From contig JACCGJ010000697.1 of NCBI GenBank assembly GCA_013407085.1, positions 1 to 64,000 of the forward strand: a stretch of 64,000 nt of DNA, given 5' to 3'. The stretch comes from Atriophallophorus winterbourni. Taxonomy: Eukaryota > Platyhelminthes > Trematoda > Plagiorchiida > Microphallidae. The position numbers were made by a program, and so were the translations under genes. Every line of letters begins with the position of its first letter. Position 1 is the first letter of the stretch. A model generated the notes under the pieces. That model ran no database searches. It saw only the letters and a program-made list of their open reading frames with translations, and was not told the origin of the DNA. Below are positions 54,661 through 64,000 of the stretch, in pieces.

Positions 54661-56164
54661 TATATGACGATTTGAACTTATTTCTACATTATCCAATAAC
54701 ATTATTTTGAAGAAATGATGAGATTATGCTCGAGTCTGCGAAACAATAAGGGATCGAGGTTAAGTTGTATACATCTTTCTCGATAAGAATAAGAATAATG
54801 CGAGAGGAAGAATAAGAATAATGCGAGAGGAGGAAATGAACAAGTGCATAGAATACACGATGCCAATGATATGATTGTTATACATATTAAAATAAATGCT
54901 TTTATACAATTGATAAGAATGTTTTCTCTCGAATTCGTTCGAATACGAAAGGCCATAAAAATTTTAGAAACTGGAACACAGGGTGAAACAATGGCAGAGT
55001 TTTCTACACATTTTATTTAAGTTAAAGAATGGCTAGGTATAGGTAGAATCCTCGGGCTGCAAATGTATATTTTTTCAATTTGCGTTGATTAAAAATGTGC
55101 ATCAGATTGAAGGAGAGGCTAACACGATCGCTCGATTTCAATGATATAAGTTTTAGCAATAACCTATCATTGCTGAGCTAATTTCATCATATTCATTGAG
55201 GATGGAAATGGCGAGAAAAAATAAGTGGTTTAAATCCTGGACTGGGAAATCGGAAGTAGAAACTTCGTTAAGCACCAAGCTCAGCCTGAATTATAAGTCC
55301 CTTAAGGATTGGTTGTATAATCATCCAAATAAACGGGTTCAGATCCCAGATTAAGCATCCATAAACTAAAGTCTTCAGAGGAAGGTTTATTTTCTCATCG
55401 TATACCACAATTTTAATCATACATCATTTGGTTATACCTAATGAATATTCGCTCCGGAAGTAACAGTAATTCTTCTAACCTTAGAATTATGTGTCCATAA
55501 CCACAAATAAAACGTTATCATTATTAATTTTATTCTAACACGTACAACTGTAACCGCGCTTAAAAAGCGGCGAGGCTACCGATTGTTTAAAAACACTATT
55601 TCAGGTATGGATTCACACAGTCTGCATAAGCTTTTGCTGTTAAATGTAACATCATTTAAAAAAATCTCAAAATGAAACGTGAAATTGATTTGATATTCTT
55701 ACGCAAGATAATAAAGAAATTAGTGACAGGCACTGTGCGACTTGTTCGGTGCTTCCGCTTTAGTCCAGTCACTGTTTTATGAAGTCTTAAGTTCACACTA
55801 TTTATTTTTTGAATGACAATTCATGAGATTTCATACTAAATGTTCTTTATGTAACTAAAATTTAGGCTCAATCTTCCGTAAATTAGGAAACGACACTAGC
55901 ATTCCTGTATAGATTATCATGCAGTTTTGTATTGTTGTTGTTATATTGTTGTATTTGTTGATTCCATTCCCTTGCAATTATGTCAATTAGGCCTTTTTTC
56001 TTTCCGATCTAATCAAATGCATAGTCACCTTTAAAAAACATGCTTTTCGTCGGACGTTCCTAGATTTAGCTAAAAAACTTCGCGGACAATAAAAGCAGGA
56101 AACCGATTATCTTTATCTGTAATCTTTTGTTCATCAGTTTAACAGGACCTGATCAAATATTAGG
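54661..56164. other. Unassigned AT-rich stretch
   Basis: No gene recognised. A short tandem duplication of GAAGAATAAGAATAATGCG lies at about 54785-54830. Confidence 0.5.
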
Positions 56165-56560
56165 AAGAGAACTGTTATGATGGTTGCGGATGATGTAGCG
56201 GAAACAGTCGTTGTGTTTTATCAATCGATGCGTTGTTCTTAATTCGACAGTCAAGAAAACAGAACACAGCCGGAATGGAACGTTGATCGAAAGTCTAATG
56301 TTCAAGCGTTCAATGAATGCAGTTGACCGTGGACATGTGTATTTATATGGCTACAACATAGTGAACAGAATAATCATGAGAAAGTGCATGGTGAGATCGA
56401 TTGTACTTTGTTATCATGGGCAGGTAGGACAATATGAATATAACTAAAATGGGTACATGTAAAAATAATCAAGGGAAAGTGTATAGAGAAATGGATGAAA
56501 TTTTATTGTCATGGACAAGCCAGACAATTTGAAAGTCGTGAAAATGAAGTTTAGTTGCCG
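56165..56560 (+). repeat. Repeat D, second copy
   Basis: GATGATGTAGCGGAAACAGT, TATCAATCGATGCGTTGTTC and AAGAAAACAGAACACAGCCG match the element at 48064-48535. Further on, ATCATGAGAAAGTGCATGG and ATCAAGGGAAAGTGTATAG are spaced about 100 bp apart, again a loose tandem structure. Confidence 0.5.
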
Positions 56561-58324
56561 AGTTATAACATGACTTACCCTAAAAGCATGTTCGTCCAAA
56601 ACATGTGACCTGAGATGATACGTGAGAGTATATTGGTGATAAAATACACTTATCTCTCAAAACTGTCGTATGACAATACAATTAATTCCAGAACTATCGC
56701 CAGTCACGGAGATTTTCAACAGTCAAGAATCTGACATGTAGCTGGCTTACATATCTCTCATTTCACTTGCTCTGTACCTCATGGCCATCAATCTACTTAC
56801 ATTATTTACCAAACAACAGAAGTGTTGAAATTCTTTTACCGGTTCGAAGTAGTCATGATACGCTAGGTTGAATAGATCATTTATTATTTGCTAAAATCGG
56901 CTCGATGACTTGTTTTGTGATGCTGACGCGCACGAAAATTTTGATGTCGTTTTTAATTCAATGCCAGCAACACGGCTTTTAAAGGCAAAATGTTAGCTGA
57001 TAATTTTTGTTTTTAAGACTATTGTTACAGACATCTGTCGGTCATTGATACTTTTAGCTGTTTCGAAAGCTCAATTCTGACATTTGAAAAATAATCAGAG
57101 GCATACTTGTTCGTTCTAGTTGGCTATCCCTAGTAACTTTGGTTTACCGGAATAAATTTGCTTACATCCATTGCAATTTGCACATATTTTATTGATTGAT
57201 GTATGTATGCTATCGAAATATAGTTACAGCTACATTTTTTCTAATGTACTTCAGTACATTTAATGGCTTGTTTCGAAAAAAGTCGTTTAACCAAGTCTGC
57301 TACAACATTGTTGCTTCTTGGAACATTATTTATCCTTAAGTATTGTCATAAGAGAAACTGGAATCAGCGTACTTACCGAATGACATTTAAACTTTGTAAC
57401 ATTTTCAAATGATTATTTGGCAAAGCGTGACTATGTTCGCAGTTTCAGTGAATAAATACAATTTTCCAAGCGTTCAGCAATATGAAATTTAGCTAATCTT
57501 TCAACAGATCGAACACTTTCGAAAACTGCTCATAAATATTATGTCTTTCTGGTCTCACACGGACTGCTAAGCAATTCTTGCGACAGTGGCTTTTCATATA
57601 TTGAACACTTTGATTGCACAATACACCAAAATTTTTTTAGCGATTTGTGAACATTTTATTCTTAGATGCGTTCACTATTGACTTCTCTCTGAAAAGCAGC
57701 TACAGTCATAGTGTACTGATCCATCACAACATACACACATTCGGGAATTTTTAAAACTTATAAGTGCAGAAAAGCTTAAAATATCTTGTCTGGCGTATTA
57801 TTACCGTCAATAAACGAGAGTTGACGAGTAACACATATATTAGCTGGAGTTTAATACCGAATAGATGTGTGGGACATTCGCATCGATAAATTTCGCAAAT
57901 AATTTTGAAGGTGCTTCCACTCAACCAATATTAATGTCTACATGAAAAAAGATAACATTCGCAGTTTCAAACCGAATAAGCAAAGTTGCATGTGATTGAG
58001 CATATAGAAAAAATTGTTACCGGTTTAAAAATAAGAGGAATAAATACTTCGAGCTTTGTTGCGATCAAATCCAGTTGGAGATGAATCTGTTAGCTGTAGC
58101 GTGATATTTTTTTGAAGCATCGACACAAAATTTAAAGTGACATAAGTAATAACCCACATGATATTTTCCAATAGCCTGTGATTTTCGTAAGTGAATATGA
58201 TTTCCAGCCAGCTTGTTCGAGAATGTCCGTCCGAAATTCAATTACGCAAATATAGTTCAAATAAAAAGTAATCAAATACAAAATGGCTTTTATGAATATA
58301 ATGTTGCTAGCTTTTTTCGGTCAA
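56561..58324. other. Unassigned AT-rich stretch
   Basis: No gene, RNA or repeat family recognised. Confidence 0.5.
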
Positions 58325-59846
58325 TATCAACCATAGACGAACATCACAACCGCATGAATTTTCATCTTCCACAGCTTTTCAAATTACTAAACAGTCCGAT
58401 TCAGGAGGAACAATCTCTATCGCAGCGAATGCAACGATAGGCATAACTCAGTTGTTGGACGTCAGTTGCACGCTTGCGGCCTGATCTGCGTTCAGCAGCC
58501 AAGAGTTTATCAGCTCCTCCCCAGCTTGCAGATGACGCTTTACACGGTGCCGTCAATGTGAGCGGTCAAGAGCAAGTTCTTTCCAATGACAAGAGCTTAC
58601 ATATTTCTTTTGCAAACGTATTTTAACCGCAAGTTGGGTCTGCTTATCAATTGACTTCCTGGTTGTAACGACCATTTTCCATTCTGTAGACGTGACCAAG
58701 CTACCGCAGGCTGCGCTGTCGTAGTAGGTGAACATGCACTGCAGGCCAGATTTCGGAGATGTGTTCAAGATTTGACGGATGCTTCGTAGATGCGGAGCAT
58801 TCAGCTTTCGTTTCTGTGCTGCGTGGGTGGTCCAGGTTTCACTACCGTACAGTAAAGCATTTAGTGCGCACTCTATGTATACCATCATCTTTGTCTTTAC
58901 AGTCAACTTGCGGTTACCCCAAACGCGAGAGTTCTATCGGTACAAAATAATAGCTGCTCTGCCAATCGGCTTTTCAATCTCCGTGTTTAGCGAGAGGTTA
59001 TCCTCAATGGTTGACCCAAGATATGTTAAATGATGTACTGATTAACGCTGACAGTTTTCAAAAGTGATGATTGGAGGCGATACAATCCCTTGACCAATGA
59101 CTTTGGTCTTGCTCATGCTGATTGTTAGCCCAAAGTCCTTGCAGTTTATAAGCTAATTGAAGTGATCTTGTGAGCGAGCAATAATGGCTGCACCGTTGTC
59201 AAATAGCGGGCCACGGAGTAGCACATCCCTTGTTTCACGTGTGCTCACAACCGGTTCAGTTTGAAAAGCGTGCATAGGTAAATGCCCTCTGTCCTCGTCC
59301 AAATAGCATGCTTCGGAAGCAGAGCACTGAAAATGCTGAACAGCGTTGGAGCAAGAACACGCTCTTGTTCGACGCCTCAGATAATTTCAGAGGCTTCTTA
59401 ACTGAAACCGTTAAAATGGACTGAGCACTTCTTGCCCGAGTGGAATCAAATAACGAGTTTGAGCAGTCTTGTGGGCAGCCTATCAGATCAAGCATTTTGA
59501 AAAGACCCTCCCTGCTGACGTAGTCGAATGCCTTCGTTAAATTAATAAAAAAAGCAAATAATGAAATACGCTCGTCCCTACACTTTATTTAAAGTCGTCT
59601 GAAGGCGAAAATCATGTCAACGGTTAGGCTTCCCCGGGGAACCCACATTCAAATTCAAAGTAAACTCTACAAGTGATCTACCCATCTTACCATTTGCTGA
59701 GTTTTGTCAACAATCGGGTCACCAAATACAGACTTAAGGGAGCTGTTTTAAGATTTTTTCAGAAAGGCTCACTTGATCCGGTCATACATACCGTGAAAAT
59801 TTCCAGTGGACGCGACGTTTTGATACTGAGGCTAATTTCAGTACAA
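58325..59846 (-). mobile_element. RTE-like retrotransposon, 3' portion, interrupted at 59846
   Basis: Minus strand. The 3' end is at 58325-58560, then the C-terminal domain (58906-58553: SETWTTHAAQKRKLNAPHLR), thumb and LADD region (about 59100-59250), and FVSREGLFKMLDLIGCPQ near 59500. An internal deletion at about 59672 removes the RT fingers. 59673-59846 then matches the linker before RT (reverse of 37265-37440). The match stops at CAGTACAA and resumes at 62487. Confidence 0.8.
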
Positions 59847-62486
59847 TTTCAGTGCTCAATTGAGCTGACAACTGGAGAAGACTTCATTGTTGGCGTGATT
59901 TATCGGGCTCCAAGCGCAAGTGACGCACACAATGTTGAACTACTCCAAAAAATTCGACTTCTGGCTGCCAGATTTCAAACGCCACTCCTAGTTATGTGGG
60001 ATTTCAACCTTTCAAACTTGATGAAGAAAAACGCTCTTTCGACGAATTCGCTCTACGATGAGTTTCAAGAACTGATTTTCGATATTCCTCTTTATAACCA
60101 CGTATTTAATAACACTAGATAGAGATAAGGTAACATGTCATCCTTCCTTGCTCTAATACTAACGAGCGAGGAACACGCCGTCGAAAATCTCGGCTACGAA
60201 ACTCTATTGGGTTCTATCGACCACCTGGTCCTCTTATTCGATTATGTTTGTCAAGCCAAAAGAATGAATGATATCAACAAAACATCAGTACAACTGGATA
60301 TTGGAAGTCTTCACAATGCTCTTCGAACGATTTCTGACTGGAAACCAGACACCACGGACATGCATCGTTCTTCGGTAAACTTCATAGAAAAGCTGTGTGA
60401 TGAAATAAACCTACATTCCAGATTTGTGCCAAAGATATCAAAAAAAAGATTCACCTGCACATTCAGAATCCGCACGAGGAAGTGGATTAAGATACACAAC
60501 GGTGCATGGAGCAACTATGTCCAGAATCCGATGTCAGATAATAGGGAAACATATCGTCTGTTGAGGAACAATGTCACCCCTCTTATCAACGAGGACAAGC
60601 AGTCTCATTGGGCAAGACTACTGACCATAATGGAGCGGAACCCCAAAGTCCTGTACCAAATTGTTAATACCACGTCAAAAACTAAGTCAGGAATCTCAGC
60701 ACTACGCACACCTCATTGTCTAACTACGACTGCGTTCGAGGCTGCCGAAGTTCTTACCGGTTACTACTGCAAAGTTTTTAGTCCCAAGGAATCAGTGCAT
60801 CTTACGCCGTATTTGATCGGCTTTTCCAATGGAATACTAAATGAAATCTCAATAAACAATGAGGGCGTCATACTCAGACTTCTTCGTTTGAATACCACAA
60901 AGTCACCAGGAGCAGATGAAATCACTTGTTTTATCCTCAAACGATGTGCATCCTCATTGTGTGGTTCACTCAGCACGTTATTTCGTTATTAAATTTCGCT
61001 CGAAAATAGTATCGTTCCCGCGTAATGGAAATCAGGCATCATCACACCAATCTACAATGGCGGGAATCGATCAAACTCTGCGAACTATAGACCAGTTACG
61101 TTGCTGCCGGTAATTTTCAAAGTGCTAGACAGTTTAGTAGCGTAAAAGATCACCCATCACCTCGAATAGAATGCTTGTCACTGAATAGCACGGTTCCAGG
61201 AAATATCCCTTATGTCTATCTAATATCTTGCTCACCTTAAACGACAGGACTGAATGTGTAGACAATGGATACTCTATCCACGCATGCTTTTTAGACATGT
61301 CAAAGGCTTTCTACCGCGTCAACCATGATATTTTAATCCGAAAACTTGAAAGGCACGAGATAACAGGAAAACTTCTCGGTTGGATTGAAAAATATTTACG
61401 CGGCAGGAGTGCCCAAGTCAGAAATGACGCGCCTTATCGAATCCATTCAAAATTACGAGCAGAGTGTCCCAGGGTTTGGTCCTCGGACCAATTTTGTTTT
61501 TGATTTACGCAAATGACATTCCCGAGCGTGTTAAATGCAAGGTTATGTTATTTGCAGACGATATCAAGCGTTGAAGAAGCATACGTACAAATGATGACAG
61601 TGAAATTTTGCAGAAGGATCTAAACACATGGCACGATTAGTCTCTGAGAAATAAACTACCCTTCAACTTCCAAAAGTGCAATGTTTTAAACATTGGAAAG
61701 ACCGTGAATTACAACTACATTCTTGGGTCCCACTGACTCGTCTGGAGAAATGAAAAAAAGGATTTGGTTGTTTGGACCAGTTCAAATCTGAAGACTTAAC
61801 TGCAGTGCAAAGCGGTATACAAAAAGGCGTCACAAGTCTTAGCGTAATTGAAACGAATTTTCAGCATATTCACGAATCAGCCGGTGCCCCTTATGATGAA
61901 CACGTATCTGAGACCAGCGATGGAGTACGCTGTTCAGGCTTGGTCACCATGGATTCAGAAAGATATCAATCTTCTGCAGTGTATTTAACACTGAACTACA
62001 AAGCGTATATCCGGACTAGCTGCTAAACTATATGAAGAATGTTTGAGGCGTCTAAATCTTTTCGACTTCCGCAGTCGCCGACTAAGAGGTGACCTCATAC
62101 TAATGTAAAACATTATGCAGTCCCCAACCATCACTTGTCCAAACTTTTCACACGCTCGTCACCCCGTGGCAGTCGAAAACATAAACTTACAGTGTTTATT
62201 CACACTTCAAGACTGAACTGTCGAAAATATTCGTATGCTGTACGTGTAAGTTTAACATGGAACACCCTTCCCTCCACTGTTACACACTCAGCCAAACTAG
62301 ATATTTTTAAAGCTTATTTGGACAAATACTTGAGAGAAAACCCAAATTTTGATACGATTTACACTGCATGAGTTTCCCCGTTCTTCTTTTTTATTGTATA
62401 TACCTCATAACTCCATCCTATGGTTATTGTTAAGCTAAATGCTTTTTAGACCATTACAACTTTGAATCACTTTGAATCACTTTGAA
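59847..62486 (+). mobile_element. CR1-like non-LTR retrotransposon, 5'-truncated, nested in an RTE
   Basis: 2.64 kb. It starts in the C-terminal endonuclease (VGVIYRAPSASDAHN, LLVMWDFNLS where the active form would have GDFN). A long frame 60135-60992 follows (SIDHLVLLFDY, NRETYRLLRNNVTPLINEDK, HWARLLTIMERNPKVLYQIV, KSPGADEITCFILKRC). RT continues in broken frames: NYRPVTLLPVIFKVLDSLVA, ACFLDMSKAFYRVNHDILIR (61280-61340) and VMLFADDIK (61546-61572, catalytic Asp pair). The C-terminus RRLNLFDFRSRRLRGDLILM lies near 62040-62105. The 3' end is TTTGAATCAC repeated at 62461-62486 with no poly(A), typical of the CR1 clade. Confidence 0.85.
60135..60992 (+). pseudogene. CR1-like protein, endonuclease end to RT block 1
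   Basis: 285-codon frame, the longest uninterrupted retroelement frame in the window. Residues 30-45 (LGSIDHLVLLFDYVCQ) include the SDH-type end of the endonuclease, here SIDH. Residues 50-230 form the linker, with RTRKWIKIHNGAW and RNPKVLYQIVNTT. RT block 1 is TKSPGADEITCFIL at 255-268. The frame ends at a stop in CGSLSTLFRY. The start Met is arbitrary because the true protein begins upstream of the truncation. Confidence 0.75.
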
Positions 62487-63420
62487 TAGTCATTTGCACA
62501 TCGTCTTGCACTCTATTGGACCTTGTTTTCAGCAGCTGTTGGAAGCCGTAAGATGTCATCTGTTGGCATGCATTTTAATGTCATGAATGCTGACCGTTTC
62601 TCATCCCACACAGCAGTCATCTCAGAAGCTATTGCTTCGAAACAGGCGCTTGTTCAAGCTATCTTCGAAATGTAAGTGGAAACTGTGACTCGGCATATGC
62701 ATATGCGATTTCCAATTTTCGGAAGCCGATTCGAGTGGGGTTGTCTTGTTGAACTCGTCTGTAAAGGCTTTTGCAAACCGCACAGCTATATTAGCTTCGC
62801 ACATGCGATTAACGTCTATCCTGGATTCGGCAGACATTTTGGTGCGGTGAAATCTTGACTTTGGAGGCTCCAGTTTTGCACAAACCTGAGAATGACCACT
62901 GTCGCAGTCTGCGCTTCGATATGATCTGGTGAGGATGTTTCCAAGAGAATTTATCGTGTGGTTTAGTTTAAAATACAGTGTTAATAAAGCAAAAAATGAA
63001 TTGTTTGCACATTTCTAAAGTCATTTTCCATTTTCATTGGTTTTACCCACTCCGATCCTTCCGAAACAGTTTTGCAAAGACTTCTAATCTGCACAGACTC
63101 TGGCATTAAAATCATCCATACCACTACACAGTTTTTGCGCCACGTTTTTAAGGACTTTTGTGGAGTTATTATAAAGAGTCTTTTCAAGCAGGTGTAACAG
63201 AGATCGTTTTTTATAAACATTGACCAACGAAATGGCCCCAGTAATGCACTTCAGATATATAGTCCGCATTCGTTCGCTTCCGCTAGTGCTAGGTTCTGCT
63301 GCTTTTAGTAAGCCGTTTCGCATGACAAACTCAGCTCATTGAAGATAATACTAATTAAGTATTCCAAGCCATTATCTCTAGTTCGTTGTTTATGAAGATT
63401 TCAGAAAAGACTGGCACGTT
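62487..63420 (-). mobile_element. RTE-like retrotransposon, 5' portion of the interrupted copy
   Basis: Continues the copy cut at 59846: TAGTCATTTGCACATCGTC (62487 on) is the next sequence in the intact order. It holds the linker, LESASENWKSHMHMPS (62837-62622), and part of the endonuclease (63323-63084: AEPSTSGSERMRTIYLKCIT, GDFNARV altered to DDFNARV). Similarity fades after 63340 and is lost by about 63420, so the leader is missing. Confidence 0.75.
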
Positions 63421-64000
63421 CGACAAATGAGTTCAGGAATCCACAAAGATTCAACGACAATCCTGCTATACACAGAAGTCTTGAGATGACAGAAAGTGTT
63501 TACCTAGCAATCTGAAGCACATTATGTGCTCTGTGTTGATTGACTTATGTAAAACAAGCGCATTAAATGTTTTTCATGCGCCAAAAATCCTGGTAATTAT
63601 TCTTAACACTAAGTGATGACATTCCGAGACGTAACAATTTTGGTAACGTTCCGTGTTCCAAACTTCTGTTCAATTAAACGAAAACATAAGAAAGGATCGT
63701 GGGGCAAGTTAGTTACCAACTTTGGATGATTGGTATATCACGTATTATTAAATTTCTCACAATGTTACTAGTTCGAATCACCTACAGGTGATTCAACCAC
63801 TGATAATATTCAAATGTGAATTATCGTCATTTTATTTGAAGAATTTAAATATATGCATGTGTAAGGTGGAAATCTTTCTCAGAGGTCTCACGTTAACAAA
63901 TAGTACGTTTCTCTGACGTGTATTAGTGCATAATAAAGGAATTAAATTTGGTACACATTGGGACAGAGAGCCAAAGTGGTAGATCAGCAACATATATTTC
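63421..64000. other. Unassigned stretch at the window end
   Basis: No gene or repeat recognised. Confidence 0.5.

Noticed and set aside
1..64000. CRISPR array, prokaryotic operon, tRNA, rRNA or spliced-leader gene
   Set aside because: No regularly spaced identical repeats, cloverleafs, rRNA blocks or spliced-leader-like donor exons were recognised.

Overview
The window looks like nuclear DNA of a flatworm, most likely a digenean trematode. The reasons are one gene with long introns, a dense load of decayed CR1-like, RTE-like and Penelope-like retroelements, hammerhead-ribozyme repeats, and a nuclear receptor with a long Ser/Asn-rich tail. No search was run, so the species is not determined. 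No bacterial-type operons, tRNA, rRNA or CRISPR array were seen.

Only one host gene is well supported. It is a plus-strand nuclear receptor of the NR1D/NR1E type (E78/E75/Rev-erb-like), in four exons at 6721-7152, 18203-18493, 19287-19392 and 24196-25295. The intron phases agree exactly (0, 0, 1). Joined, the exons give 642 residues from GFFRR in the DNA-binding domain to the stop codon. The first zinc finger must lie upstream of the window. A 53-bp-arm hairpin lies in its probable 3' UTR (25431-25552), and a poly(A) signal at 25582. The 11-kb intron carries two DR1-type hormone response elements.

The rest is mostly mobile DNA. From 1 to 25 kb the introns hold a SINE-like family with interchangeable 5' heads, an LTR-like fragment, an RTE-like copy lacking its reverse transcriptase (20850-22765), and short repeats with hammerhead ribozyme cores. 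From 29 to 49 kb lies a retroelement graveyard with ordered nesting: an RTE in an LTR-like repeat (29.5-31.7 kb), an RTE in a Penelope-like element with an 11-bp target duplication (35.86-39.3 kb), CR1 fragments, and a second Penelope-like element split by another repeat (48.06-48.5 kb). From 50 to 58 kb the DNA is AT-rich, with a tandem pair of hammerhead units (period 180 bp), a head-to-head pair at 53.7 kb, a duplicated 750-bp repeat and CR1 remnants. From 58.3 to 63.4 kb a minus-strand RTE is split by a CR1-like element whose junctions can be placed to the base.

The most interesting material is the hammerhead repeat family (11.9, 16.9, 20.7-21.0, 44.8, 50.2-50.6 and 53.7 kb). Its units have a type I ribozyme fold with a very short palindromic stem III, recur as head-to-head pairs, and at two loci are joined to an RTE 3' end within a duplicated segment. 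All copies seen carry at least one damaging change. Other notable items are the 3' UTR hairpin, the mosaic SINE heads, and two independent RTE deletions that end at the same site.
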